In this document: positions 7,027 through 16,341 of the stretch, in pieces | Numbering within the stretch: position 1 is the stretch's first letter | Layout: the number at the start of each line of letters is the position of its first letter | Assembly (NCBI RefSeq): GCF_024706985.1 | Contig: NZ_JAMCCX010000017.1 | Span: forward strand, 248,001-312,000 | Direction of reading: 5' to 3' | DNA length: 64,000 nt | Origin: Alicyclobacillus sp. SP_1 | GTDB taxonomy: Bacteria > Bacillota > Bacilli > Alicyclobacillales > Alicyclobacillaceae | Notes under the pieces: generated by a model | Seen by the model: only the letters and a program-made list of their open reading frames with translations | Told to the model about the DNA's origin: nothing | The model's database searches: none | Position numbers and translations under genes: made by a program

Positions 7027-7879
7027 GCCGGGCGGATCGGACGTTGGTGTCGCGGTGGATTGGTATGGTCAATTGACGAAGGCGGGTTATGAGGCAGAGC
7101 CGGAATTGGTTCAGATGCTGGAGGTAAGCCAGCATCTACATCGTCCTCTGTTGCTCGAAGGCCCAGCCGGAGTTGGGAAGACTGCTTTGGCCGCGGCGCT
7201 CGCCACAGTGCTGCACAGACCCATGATTCGCCTCCAGTGCTATGAAGGACTGGAGGCATCGCAGGCACTCTACGACTGGAATTACCATCGGCAAATGGCC
7301 GCCTTGACTCGGCATTCGGACGAAGATGTGTTCACTCGCCCGTATTTGCTGTCACGGCCGTTGCTTCAGGCGTTGGAATGTCCTCAGGGTGCGGTCTTGT
7401 TACTGGATGAGGTTGACCGGGCGGACGAATCGTTTGAAGCACTCTTGCTCGAATTTCTGTCTGACTTTCACGTCACCATTCCCGAACTCGGAACGCTCTC
7501 TGCCAAGGTCGATCCGGTCGTTCTCCTCACCTCGAATCGCACCCGGCCGCTCAGTGATGCGTTGCGCCGCAGGTGTCTCTATCATTTTTTCGATTGGCCG
7601 AGCAAAGAGCGGGAGTGCGCTATCGTCCAGTTGCATTTCCCCGAGCTGTCCGACGTTATGTGCGGTCAGTTTGTGTCCGCCGTGCAGTTCTTGCGCTCTT
7701 TGAACCTCGTCAAAATTCCCGGAATGGCCGAGACGTTGGACTGGGTGGCGGCGTTTTTGTGTGGCGACCAAGAGTGGACGGTTGCTTGGATTGCGGGTAC
7801 GCTCGGATGCGTGTTGAAAGACCCGCTCGATTTAGCCAAGGTGCGGCCGCGACTCGAAGAGTTGTGGACGGCTACCTGA
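7019..7879 (+). CDS. MoxR-family AAA+ ATPase (CoxD-like), copy 1
   Basis: MoxR/CoxD ATPases work with VWA proteins (CoxE) in maturing the active site of CO dehydrogenase-type enzymes. Walker A is GPAGVGKT and Walker B is LLLDEVD; the sensor segment is VVLLTSNRTR. The GTG at 7019 overlaps the coxG stop by eight bases and follows AAAGGAAG, which makes it the likely start (286 residues). An in-frame ATG at 6974 lies deep inside coxG. The closest relative in the window is the frameshifted copy at 16342, which shares RLQCYEG, the WNY motif and FLSDF/VLSDF. The following coxE-like frame is in the same reading frame after the stop. Confidence 0.88.
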   Translation: MRKPGGSDVGVAVDWYGQLTKAGYEAEPELVQMLEVSQHLHRPLLLEGPAGVGKTALAAALATVLHRPMIRLQCYEGLEASQALYDWNYHRQMAALTRHSDEDVFTRPYLLSRPLLQALECPQGAVLLLDEVDRADESFEALLLEFLSDFHVTIPELGTLSAKVDPVVLLTSNRTRPLSDALRRRCLYHFFDWPSKERECAIVQLHFPELSDVMCGQFVSAVQFLRSLNLVKIPGMAETLDWVAAFLCGDQEWTVAWIAGTLGCVLKDPLDLAKVRPRLEELWTAT

Positions 7880-8002
7880 AGGTCCGTCGAAAGAGGAGAT
7901 GCCGCATCTGACAAACTGCGGGCGCCGAATACTTTCAGCGAACTCGGCAGGACGTCCAATTCAGAGGTCGATCCGTTCACGCACGTCGACCAACCGATCG
8001 CT

Positions 8003-8743
8003 GTGCGGGCGAGCCTAGCGGCGGGGGGCGAACTGTCCCATGGGATGTTTCTGATGCCGAACGAACGCTGGCACGACTTGCCGCCGCGCTTGCCGTTTTT
8101 GCGTACCGTTTACGGTCGGCCAGCTATCGTCGACGTCCGGGCCGCTTTCTTCGATGTTCGCCGTACGGTCAGGTTGTGGATGCGAACAGGACGCCTAGGA
8201 TGGCAGTGCGAACCGCAGACGCGACCGAAAGTGTGGGAGAGGCTCGTAGTGTTCTGGGATGTGTCGGGATCGATGAAAACATTTCTCGAGGATTATGGGC
8301 AACTCTGGTCCCGCCTGGCGTTGACGCACCCGCGCATGGGAATTTTCGCGGTGGGTACGGAGATGAAAGACGTCACGGCGACCTTTCGTGCCAACCAGGG
8401 TGGTCACCTGTACGAGCACTTGCGCCGTTTCAAGACGCTTTGGGAAGGCGGGACTAACCTCGGCGCCGTGCTCACGCAGTGGCTAGACGAGTATGGGGAT
8501 GTGTGGCTTCGAGGCAGTGTCGCCGTGTTGCTCGTCAGTGACGGTTGGGACCGGGGCAGCGAAGTCGAGTTGGAAACCGCGTTGGTGGCACTGGTGCGCC
8601 GCAGGGCGCGCCTCTACTGGCTCAATCCTTGGCAAGACAGCCTCGGCTTTGAGCCGCGAACACGGGCGCTGCAGGTGGCGCAGCCGTACTTGTCTGGCAT
8701 GGCCTCTGGACTCAGCGTGGCGAGCCTAATCTCTCTAAGCTAG
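8003..8743 (+). CDS. VWA-domain protein (CoxE-like), N-terminally shortened copy
   Basis: The frame carries a von Willebrand A domain with MIDAS motif DVSGSM, GGTNLG and VSDGWDRG, the partner of MoxR in CO dehydrogenase-type enzyme maturation. It has about 246 residues, against 413 in the second copy at 17291, and lacks most of the conserved N-terminal half. The reading frame is open back to the moxR stop at 7877, but no ATG, GTG or TTG with a ribosome site occurs there. The GTG at 8003 has no convincing ribosome site either. The start is therefore uncertain, and the gene may be a remnant after a deletion between moxR and coxE. Confidence 0.65.
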   Translation: MRASLAAGGELSHGMFLMPNERWHDLPPRLPFLRTVYGRPAIVDVRAAFFDVRRTVRLWMRTGRLGWQCEPQTRPKVWERLVVFWDVSGSMKTFLEDYGQLWSRLALTHPRMGIFAVGTEMKDVTATFRANQGGHLYEHLRRFKTLWEGGTNLGAVLTQWLDEYGDVWLRGSVAVLLVSDGWDRGSEVELETALVALVRRRARLYWLNPWQDSLGFEPRTRALQVAQPYLSGMASGLSVASLISLS

Positions 8744-8792
8744 TCACCGAAACGACGTGCCAGTCGATTTAACTTCAGCAAGTGAGGAAAGG

Positions 8793-9623
8793 ATGGGACG
8801 GTTGAAACCGAATTCTTTTGCTTACTATCGACCGAACTCGGTGGCGAGTGCGCTGCAGTGCTTGGCGACACAACCGGACGCGAAAATTCTGGCCGGAGGG
8901 CAAAGTCTTGTGCCAGCCATGAATTTTCGCCTCAGTCGCCCGGCCTGTCTGATTGATATTAATGGGATTGAGGCATTAGCTCATGTAGAAGTGTGCGCAG
9001 ACAAAGTAGTCCTTGGCGCACTCGTGCACCATCAACAAATCCACGAACATCCGTCCATCCGTCAGCACTTTCCGGTGCTTGCCGAGGCCGCAGGGGAAAT
9101 TGGGCACTTGGCGATTCGCAATCGCGGTACCCTCGGTGGTTCCTTGGTTCATGCCGATCCCGCTTCTGAACTTCCGGCCGCCATGGTCGCGCTGCGCGCG
9201 GTGATGGAGGTGGCTGGAGTCGACGGGACGCGCAGGATACCGGCCGCCGAATTCTTTGTGGGCTGGATGACGACGGCACTCGATACGGGGGAGATGCTCG
9301 TCTCCGTCCACGTGCCACTGTCCTCGTCCAGTGTCTACGGATTTGCCGAATTTGCGCGCAGACCTGGCGATTTTGCCTACGTCGGCGCATTTGTCGAACG
9401 CGCTGCCAACGAGTCGGGCGCTGTCACCTGGTTTGGTGTGTCCGATAAACCGGAGTATCGACCGATGTCCGCGTTACCGCGCGACGCAGCCGCTCGTCAA
9501 GCCGAGTGGCAACAGCTCGCCGCCAAGTTAGAGGTTCTGGATGAACCACGGATGCGTCGGAAGTTGGCGGTCGTTTTGGCCGAGCGCGCCTATCAGAAAG
9601 TGGAGGAGGCGAAGATTGGATGA
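8793..9623 (+). CDS. Molybdenum hydroxylase FAD-binding subunit (CoxM-like), copy 1
   Basis: This is the medium, flavin-binding subunit that passes electrons from the iron-sulfur subunit to an acceptor. The FAD motifs are AGGQSLVPAMNFRL (family AGGHSL-P-M--R) and TLGGSLVHADPASELP (family TIGG-hADPA-D-P). The start is either ATG 8793 (GAGGAAA five bases upstream) or TTG 8802, which gives the family-typical opening MKPNSFAYYRP. Length is about 277 residues. It overlaps the small-subunit gene by four bases (ATGA). The subunit order here is M-S-L. Confidence 0.9.
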   Translation: MGRLKPNSFAYYRPNSVASALQCLATQPDAKILAGGQSLVPAMNFRLSRPACLIDINGIEALAHVEVCADKVVLGALVHHQQIHEHPSIRQHFPVLAEAAGEIGHLAIRNRGTLGGSLVHADPASELPAAMVALRAVMEVAGVDGTRRIPAAEFFVGWMTTALDTGEMLVSVHVPLSSSSVYGFAEFARRPGDFAYVGAFVERAANESGAVTWFGVSDKPEYRPMSALPRDAAARQAEWQQLAAKLEVLDEPRMRRKLAVVLAERAYQKVEEAKIG

Positions 9624-10114
9624 GTGACGCGGTGATATCGGCCAGCGGAAGGACTCCAGTGCGGATGGAAGTCAACGGGGTGGCCGAGACGGTCTATGTG
9701 GAACCACGTTGGTTGCTGTCGGATGTGTTGCGCCACCAGCTCGGGCTCACGGGCACTCATGTGGGCTGTGAGCAAGGCGTCTGCGGCGTATGCACGGTCT
9801 TGCTCGACGGCGTGCTGGTTCGCAGTTGTCTCCTGTTTGCGGTGCAAGTGGATGGGCATCGCGTCACCACGATTGAAGGTGTGACCCCAGACGAGGGCCT
9901 CAGTCCGATACAAGCGTCCTTTCAACGTCATCACGGACTGCAGTGCGGGTTTTGCACACCCGCGATGGTGCTGACTGCAGAAGCACTCTTGCGGACCCAT
10001 CCTAATCCCAGCGAGGCGGACATTCGCGATGCGTTTTCCGGAAATATCTGCCGTTGCACGGGTTATCAATTCATTGTGGACGCCATTCGAGGATGCAGCG
10101 AGGAGGAGCGATGA
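9620..10114 (+). CDS. Molybdenum hydroxylase [2Fe-2S] subunit (CoxS-like), copy 1
   Basis: This 164-residue protein carries two [2Fe-2S] clusters. The N-terminal plant-ferredoxin-type cluster uses C50, C55, C58 and C70 (GCEQGVCGVC ... RSC). The C-terminal helical cluster uses C109, C112, C144 and C146 (QCGFCTP ... ICRCTGY). It relays electrons from the molybdenum site to the flavin subunit. Start and stop both overlap neighbours by four bases, consistent with a tightly coupled M-S-L operon. Confidence 0.94.
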   Translation: MSDAVISASGRTPVRMEVNGVAETVYVEPRWLLSDVLRHQLGLTGTHVGCEQGVCGVCTVLLDGVLVRSCLLFAVQVDGHRVTTIEGVTPDEGLSPIQASFQRHHGLQCGFCTPAMVLTAEALLRTHPNPSEADIRDAFSGNICRCTGYQFIVDAIRGCSEEER

Positions 10115-12480
10115 CGGTGCGCTTTGAACAGTCCAAACCACAATTCACCGGAGCGCGAGTCGAACGCGCGGAAGATGCGCGCCTCTTGACGGGCCGCGCC
10201 CGTTATTTGGACGATCTCGATTTTCCCGGCACACTCGAAGTGGCTTTTGTGCGGTCGACGCACGCGGCGGCTAAGCTGGTGTCGGTCCATGCCGAAGCGG
10301 CTTCGCGGATGCCCGGCGTGCGTATGGTATGGACCGCAGCGGACATCCATGTCACACTCGATAGTCCCGAGTTTGGGGTGAACCAACCCGTACTCGCGAA
10401 GGACGAGGTGCGCTACGTTGGCGAGCCCGTGGTCGCCATCTTTGCCGACTCTCGCTATGCTGCAGAGGATGCGGCGGATACCGTCGAAGTGACGTATGCA
10501 GATTTGCCTCCGGTTTTACATATTCGCGAAGCTTTGCAGGCAGAGACGCGGCGCGTCCATGCAGAGAGACCGAATGTCATGTATCACCAAGAGTATCAGA
10601 CGGATGGATTTGAGGAGGCGTTTGGAAACGCTTTGCACCATCTGTCGGCGACGTTCACACTGCATCGCCAAACCGCGGTTCCGATGGAGACGCGTGGCTG
10701 CATGGCTGCTCCGGACGGCGCAACAAATCGGCTTCATGTCTACGTTTCCCACCAGTCTCCGCATGGATTTCGCGCGGATTTGTGCAAGTTTCTCGGCGTT
10801 CCGGAACATGCGGTGCGGGTCATTGTGCCGGAAGTCGGCGGGGCGTTCGGCATCAAAGCGATGTTTTATCCGGAGTACGTCGTCGTGGCCTTGGCCGCGC
10901 TGCGGTTGCGGCGCCCTGTTAAGTGGATTGCCGACCGCAGCGAGTGTCTATTGGCCGATTGTCACGCGCGAGACGGCATTCACGATGTCGACGTCGCTTT
11001 TGACGGGGATGGGCGCATTCTCGCCCTTCGCGACCATCTGATGGGGGACAGTGGCGCATATCCGGCCGTGCCGTTCTGTGGCTCCATCGGAGAGACGAGT
11101 TTGGCCGCACGGATGCTGACAGGCCCCTACAAAATACCCCATCTCTCGTTCACCATTGACTGCACGTATTCCAACAAGGCGCCGCTTGGTGCATATCGAG
11201 GCGTTTGGGGTCCGCCCGCATCGTTTGTCCAGGAGGGCGTGGTGGACCGCGTGGCGCGCGCCCTGCACAAAGACCCGGTCGCTGTGCGGCGCATCAACTT
11301 GCTACAGCCGGAAGACTTTCCGTATCGAACGGCTTCTGGATTTGTGTACGATCCGGGTTCTTACGCCGAGTCCCTAGAGACTGCTTTGGAATTAGTGGAC
11401 TATGATGGTTTTCGCAAGCGGCAGCGGGAAGACCGGTCACGAGGCGTCTACCGGGGGATTGGCATTTCTGTCTTCGTAGAGCCGACGGCGATGGCTGCGT
11501 CTGAGGCGGGTGATATTCCATATGAAGCGGCGACCGTGCGCATGGAACCGACCGGAACCGTGACGGCAGCGCTCGGACTAGGCCCGAGCGGGCAAGGCCA
11601 CGAAACCACGATGGCCCAGTTGATTGCGGATGAATTGGGCGTGGACGTGCGAGACGTTGTCGTGTTGCATGGTGACACGGACAGTGCTCCCTATGGGGGT
11701 GGGACGGGCGGAAGTCGCTCGGGAACCATTGGTGGCGGAGCAGCGTTGACGGCAGGGCGCAAGTTGCGCGACAAGTTGCTTGCATTGGCGGCACACCTGT
11801 TGGAGGCGGACGTCGCGGACATCGAGTTGAAAGACGGGGCCGCGCACGTGGCGGGTGTGCCTGCCCAGCGCTTGACCGTTCAGCAACTGGCAACAGCAGC
11901 GTATACGGATGTCAATCGGCTGCCAGAAGGTATGAAACCAGGGCTTGAAGTGATGGCTCGTTACCAGCCAACCAGGCCTATCACGTTTTCGAACGGAACG
12001 CATATTGCGGTTGTCGACGTGGACGTGGCGACGGGGCAGATACAGACCGTGGACTATGTTGTGGCCAATGACTGCGGGGTGCTTATCAATCCGACCATCG
12101 TCGAAGGACAGATTCACGGAGGTGTGGCCCAAGGTATTGGCGAAGCGTTGCTTGAAGAATTGAAATACGACACTGAGGGACAACTGACGACGGTCTCACT
12201 GTCCGACTATCTGCTGCCGACAACGCACGACATTCCGAACATTCGCATTCGCCACCTGGTAACGCCGTCGGAGAGCAAAGGCGGGTTTAAAGGAATGGGT
12301 GAAGGTTCGCTGATTGCTGCACCCGCAGCAGTCGTGGCGGCAGTCTCGGATGCGCTTGAACCGTTTGGCGTGATGGTGTCGTCAATGCCTGTCACACCTG
12401 ACCAAGTGCTCGAATGGATTGACGCGGACCAAGAGAAAAAAGTGGATTCGGTTGACTCCAAAGTATATTTTGAGAATTGA
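10111..12480 (+). CDS. Molybdenum hydroxylase large subunit (CoxL/XdhB-like), copy 1 with AYRGVWG loop
   Basis: The 789-residue subunit binds the molybdopterin cofactor and substrate. Seen are PEVGGAFGIK, GAYRGVWGP (residues 361-367), GPSGQGHETT and KGMGEGSLIAAP, with the presumed catalytic Glu 731. Bona fide form I CO dehydrogenase has AYXCSFR at the loop, and form II has AYRGAGR. This copy has neither, so CO as substrate is not supported and another aromatic or heterocyclic hydroxylation is as likely. The ATG at 10111 follows GAGGAGGAG and overlaps coxS. It forms one enzyme with the preceding M and S subunits. Confidence 0.9.
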   Translation: MTVRFEQSKPQFTGARVERAEDARLLTGRARYLDDLDFPGTLEVAFVRSTHAAAKLVSVHAEAASRMPGVRMVWTAADIHVTLDSPEFGVNQPVLAKDEVRYVGEPVVAIFADSRYAAEDAADTVEVTYADLPPVLHIREALQAETRRVHAERPNVMYHQEYQTDGFEEAFGNALHHLSATFTLHRQTAVPMETRGCMAAPDGATNRLHVYVSHQSPHGFRADLCKFLGVPEHAVRVIVPEVGGAFGIKAMFYPEYVVVALAALRLRRPVKWIADRSECLLADCHARDGIHDVDVAFDGDGRILALRDHLMGDSGAYPAVPFCGSIGETSLAARMLTGPYKIPHLSFTIDCTYSNKAPLGAYRGVWGPPASFVQEGVVDRVARALHKDPVAVRRINLLQPEDFPYRTASGFVYDPGSYAESLETALELVDYDGFRKRQREDRSRGVYRGIGISVFVEPTAMAASEAGDIPYEAATVRMEPTGTVTAALGLGPSGQGHETTMAQLIADELGVDVRDVVVLHGDTDSAPYGGGTGGSRSGTIGGGAALTAGRKLRDKLLALAAHLLEADVADIELKDGAAHVAGVPAQRLTVQQLATAAYTDVNRLPEGMKPGLEVMARYQPTRPITFSNGTHIAVVDVDVATGQIQTVDYVVANDCGVLINPTIVEGQIHGGVAQGIGEALLEELKYDTEGQLTTVSLSDYLLPTTHDIPNIRIRHLVTPSESKGGFKGMGEGSLIAAPAAVVAAVSDALEPFGVMVSSMPVTPDQVLEWIDADQEKKVDSVDSKVYFEN

Positions 12481-12545
12481 GATTTTTTCATAGGAGGGGT
12501 AGACTGAAAGCGCATTCACACAGACACGTGCTGGAGGTGTAAGTA

Positions 12546-13082
12546 GTGGCGGGAAAGGCACTGAAACGGATGGTGAAGCTCGACGTCAACGGAACTTGTT
12601 ACGAACGAGAATTAGAGCCGCGCGACCTTTTGGTTCACGTACTCCGCGACGAACTGGGGTTGACGGGAACGCACATTGGCTGCGATACCAGCCAGTGTGG
12701 GGCGTGTACGGTGTTGGTCGATGGAGAGGCAGTGAAATCTTGTACGATGCTCGCGGTACAGGCTGAAGGGTGTTCGGTTACAACGGTGGAAGGTCTTGGG
12801 AAAATGGGTGCCCTCCACCCCATCCAAGAAGGGTTTTGGGAAGAGCACGGGTTGCAGTGCGGATTTTGCACCCCGGGAGTCATGATGGCAGCCGTTGGTC
12901 TGTTGGCGCAGTACCGAGAGCCCACGGAAGAGCAAATTCGTGAGGGGCTCGAAGGGGTTATGTGTCGATGCACGGGTTATCAAAATATCGTTCGGGCGGT
13001 CGCTAACGCAGCGGAACGCATCAAAGCCACAGAAAGTGCGGAGATTCAGGCAGCAGTGGCGCACGTCGGGGAGAGGAGCTAG
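12546..13082 (+). CDS. Molybdenum hydroxylase [2Fe-2S] subunit (CoxS-like), copy 2
   Basis: The 178-residue protein has the two cluster sites C46, C51, C54, C66 and C105, C108, C140, C142 (GCDTSQCGAC; QCGFCTPG; MCRCTGY). The GTG at 12546 follows GGAGGTG by about seven bases. It opens the second enzyme set, 65 bases after the first large-subunit gene, with order S-L-M instead of M-S-L. The C-terminus (after about 155) is longer than in copy 1. Confidence 0.94.
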   Translation: MAGKALKRMVKLDVNGTCYERELEPRDLLVHVLRDELGLTGTHIGCDTSQCGACTVLVDGEAVKSCTMLAVQAEGCSVTTVEGLGKMGALHPIQEGFWEEHGLQCGFCTPGVMMAAVGLLAQYREPTEEQIREGLEGVMCRCTGYQNIVRAVANAAERIKATESAEIQAAVAHVGERS

Positions 13083-13086
13083 GGCG

Positions 13087-15435
13087 ATGGCGACGGTACT
13101 CGGACAGAGGCTACGGCGCAAAGAAGACCCGCGTCTCATCACGGGCAAAGGCCAATATACGGACGATGTCCAATTGCCTGGATTGGTCTATGCTTCCATT
13201 TTACGAAGTCCGCACGCCCACGCCCGCATTCTCCGCGTGGATGCCTCCCTTGCGAGAGAGATGGATGGTGTGTTGGCCGTCTATACTGGCGAAGATTTGG
13301 AAGGCAAACTAGGGACCATTCCAACCGCATGGTTGCCACCGGATTCGGACATTCGGACGGTACCGCATTCCGCCCTCGCCGTCCATCGCGTCCGCTATGT
13401 CGGAGATGGAGTCGCTTTGGTCGTGGCGAGCAGCCGGTCCATTGCTGAGGACGCGCTCGACGTTATTTCGGTGGACTACGAGGTGTTGCCAGGCACAGCC
13501 GACCAAGAAATCGCCATGAAGCCGGATGCAGCCCAGCTTCATGAAGACGCGCCTGGCAATGTCGCTTTTCACTGGCAGGTTGGCCATGCGCCGGACGATG
13601 TCTTCGCTCATGCAGAGGTTACAGTGCGCCAGCGCATTCGCCAGCAGCGTCTGATTCCGAATCCCATGGAGCCGCGTTCGGCTGTCGCACAGTACAACGA
13701 GAGTACGGGTGACATGACCATCTGGGCGACTTCTCAAAATCCACACATTCACCGCTTCTTGCTGTCGGGCATTCTCGGCATTCCCGAACATAAAGTACGG
13801 ATTGTGGCGATTGACGTGGGTGGAGGTTTCGGTGCGAAGATTGCGTGCTATCCTGACGAGGCTTTGGTCGCTTTTGCGGCTCGCGAGCTGGGTCGTCCCG
13901 TCAAATGGACCGAAAGCCGGCGCGAGCACTTTTTGGTGACGACGCACGGGCGGGATCACATCGAAGATATTGAACTGGCAGGCAATCGCGATGGAACGTT
14001 GGTGGGGATTCGCGTCAAAGTGCTCGCTAATATGGGGGCGTATCTGTCCACCGCAGCACCGGGGGTACCAACCATTCTCTTTGCGTTGATTCTGCCCGGG
14101 CCGTACACCATTCCCTATGCGGCTGCGGACGTCTACGGAGTCTTTACCAACTCCACGCCGACCGACGCGTATCGTGGTGCCGGTCGTCCCGAAGCCACCT
14201 ATTTGTTGGAACGTATGGTGGATCTCTTTGCTCGTGAAATTGGGATGGACCCGGTCGAGGTGAGGCGGAAGAATCTCATTCCTCGGCACCAATTTCCATA
14301 TCATAACGCGATGGGACTCGAGTATGACAGCGGCAACTACCACTTGGCACTGGACAAAGCACTCGAGATGGCTGGCTATGAAGAGTTCCGACGGGAGCAG
14401 TCGCGACTACGTGAAGAAGGCAAACTCGTTGGTATTGGCTGCACCACCTATGTGGAGATTTGTGGGCTCGGCCCGTCTCAAGTGGCAGGTGCGGTCGGTT
14501 TTCAAGGAGGGCTGTGGGAAAGTAGTCAAGTGCGGGTGCATCCGACTGGGAAAGTGACGGTCTTTACCGGATCGTCCCCGCATGGACAAGGAGAGGAAAC
14601 CACCTTTGCCCAAATTGTTGCGGACCGACTGCATATACCGATGGCGGACGTAGAAATCGTCCATGGGGATACGGACCGCATCTCGATGGGGTGGGGGACT
14701 TACGGTTCTCGCTCTACACCCGTCGGCGGCAGTGCGCTCGCGGTGGCCACGGAGCGAGTGGTCGAAAAGGCGAAGAAAATAGCCGCGCACATGCTCGAAA
14801 TCGGCGAGTCCGATGTGGAGTTCGACGAAGGGCGCTTTCACGCTAAAGGGGCACCGGGGCGAAGTGTCAGCTTTCAAGACGTCACACTGCAAGCCTACCT
14901 CGCCTGGAACTTACCTGCGGGCGTGGAACCCGCGTTAGAAGGGCGCGCTTTTTACGATCCGGTCAATTTCACCTACTCTTTCGGCACGCACCTGGCTTTG
15001 GTGGAAGTGGACAAAGACACGGGAGAGGTAGAACTTAAGCGCTACATCGCAGTGGATGACTGCGGCCGTGTGCTCAACCCCCTGATTGCCGAAGGACAGG
15101 TGCACGGAGGTATTGTCCAAGGCGTGGGCCAGGCGCTCTATGAGGGAGCTATCTACGATGAAGATGGACAGCTGATGACCGGAACTTTCATGGACTATGC
15201 CATGCCCAAGGCGAGGTTTTTCCCAACTTTTGAAACGGCCTTTACGGAGACACCATCGCCTCACAATCCGCTCGGTGTCAAGGGGATTGGTGAAACGGGA
15301 ACTATCGCGTCCACTCCTACGGTGGTCAATGCGGTCATGGATGCATTGCAACCGTTCGGTGTTCGCGACATTCCCATGCCGCTGACGCCAGAGCGAGTTT
15401 GGGGTGCCATGCAGAAGGGAGGAATGGAAGCGTGA
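13087..15435 (+). CDS. coxL: Molybdenum hydroxylase large subunit, form II CoxL type (AYRGAGR)
   Basis: The 782-residue molybdopterin subunit shows DVGGGFGAK, DAYRGAGRPE (AYRGAGR at residues 361-367), SSPHGQGEETT and GVKGIGETGTIAS with presumed catalytic Glu 736. AYRGAGR defines form II (OMP/BMS) CoxL proteins. Members of this group are often annotated as CO dehydrogenase, but most have no proven CO activity. ATG 13087 follows GAGAGGAG; copy 2 coxS ends four bases before it. It should assemble with the S subunit before and the M subunit after it. Confidence 0.92.
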   Translation: MATVLGQRLRRKEDPRLITGKGQYTDDVQLPGLVYASILRSPHAHARILRVDASLAREMDGVLAVYTGEDLEGKLGTIPTAWLPPDSDIRTVPHSALAVHRVRYVGDGVALVVASSRSIAEDALDVISVDYEVLPGTADQEIAMKPDAAQLHEDAPGNVAFHWQVGHAPDDVFAHAEVTVRQRIRQQRLIPNPMEPRSAVAQYNESTGDMTIWATSQNPHIHRFLLSGILGIPEHKVRIVAIDVGGGFGAKIACYPDEALVAFAARELGRPVKWTESRREHFLVTTHGRDHIEDIELAGNRDGTLVGIRVKVLANMGAYLSTAAPGVPTILFALILPGPYTIPYAAADVYGVFTNSTPTDAYRGAGRPEATYLLERMVDLFAREIGMDPVEVRRKNLIPRHQFPYHNAMGLEYDSGNYHLALDKALEMAGYEEFRREQSRLREEGKLVGIGCTTYVEICGLGPSQVAGAVGFQGGLWESSQVRVHPTGKVTVFTGSSPHGQGEETTFAQIVADRLHIPMADVEIVHGDTDRISMGWGTYGSRSTPVGGSALAVATERVVEKAKKIAAHMLEIGESDVEFDEGRFHAKGAPGRSVSFQDVTLQAYLAWNLPAGVEPALEGRAFYDPVNFTYSFGTHLALVEVDKDTGEVELKRYIAVDDCGRVLNPLIAEGQVHGGIVQGVGQALYEGAIYDEDGQLMTGTFMDYAMPKARFFPTFETAFTETPSPHNPLGVKGIGETGTIASTPTVVNAVMDALQPFGVRDIPMPLTPERVWGAMQKGGMEA

Positions 15436-16295
15436 TTCCCAGTGCATTCGACTACCGCCGTGCTTCCAGTGTGGAAGAGGCACTCTCGTTGTTGCAGTCT
15501 ACAGAGGACGCCAAATTTGTCGCTGGTGGACACAGTTTATTGCCACTTATGAAGATGCGCTTCGCCAGTCCGGGAATGTTGATTGACATCCGTTCTATCC
15601 AGGAGTTGCAGTCGATTCGCCGCGACGGCAACCGAGTCGTGATTGGTGCGCTCTGCACGCATCGTCACATTGCGAACGACGAGACTATCGTACAGGCACT
15701 TCCCGCGCTGGCAGAGGCAGCTGGTCGTGTTGGTGACCTCCAGGTGCGAAATCGGGGCACGATTGGCGGCAATCTCGCGCATGCCGATCCCGCTTCCGAC
15801 TTGCCCGCTCTCGCTCTGCTCTACGGTGCCACGATTCATGCTGAGGGGCCGGACGGTCCGGAAGATTATCCGGTCGAGGAGTTCTTCTTGGGACCGATGA
15901 CGACTGCGCTACGACCAACTCAGTTGTTGCGTTCCGTGTCTTTTCCTGTCCCGGACAGGGGATCGGAAGTATACGAAAAATTCGCTCATCCAGCGTCTGG
16001 ATATGCGGTGGTCGGAGTGGCGGCGTGGGTCGCGACGGATGCAGGAGGCATCATTCAAGACATTCGTGTCGCGTTGAACGGCGTGGGCTATTGCGCCTAT
16101 CGGGCGACTTCGGTAGAGCAGGCTCTTTTTGGCCGCGAAGCGACGGAAGAGCTCTTAGAGAAAGCGTCTCATTTGGCTACGGAAGAGGTTGAGGTACTGG
16201 AAGATGTATTTGCGTCCGAGAACTATCGGCGCCACGTAGCCGCGGTGTTCACCAGGCGTGCTATCCGTCGAGCCCTGGATAAGGCAACTCGGTAG
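15432..16295 (+). CDS. Molybdenum hydroxylase FAD-binding subunit (CoxM-like), copy 2
   Basis: The protein reads MIPSAFDYRRASSVEEALSL, then AGGHSLLPLMKMRFASP and TIGGNLAHADPASDLPA, the two canonical FAD-contact motifs of CoxM. The GTG at 15432 overlaps the coxL stop by four bases and follows GGGAGG; this gives 287 residues. It completes the S-L-M set. The next gene, moxR, starts 46 bases later. Confidence 0.93.
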   Translation: MIPSAFDYRRASSVEEALSLLQSTEDAKFVAGGHSLLPLMKMRFASPGMLIDIRSIQELQSIRRDGNRVVIGALCTHRHIANDETIVQALPALAEAAGRVGDLQVRNRGTIGGNLAHADPASDLPALALLYGATIHAEGPDGPEDYPVEEFFLGPMTTALRPTQLLRSVSFPVPDRGSEVYEKFAHPASGYAVVGVAAWVATDAGGIIQDIRVALNGVGYCAYRATSVEQALFGREATEELLEKASHLATEEVEVLEDVFASENYRRHVAAVFTRRAIRRALDKATR

Positions 16296-16341
16296 ACGCG
16301 ACCGGCGGCGCTCGCGTACTGGCGAGGAAGGGGGAACTTTC

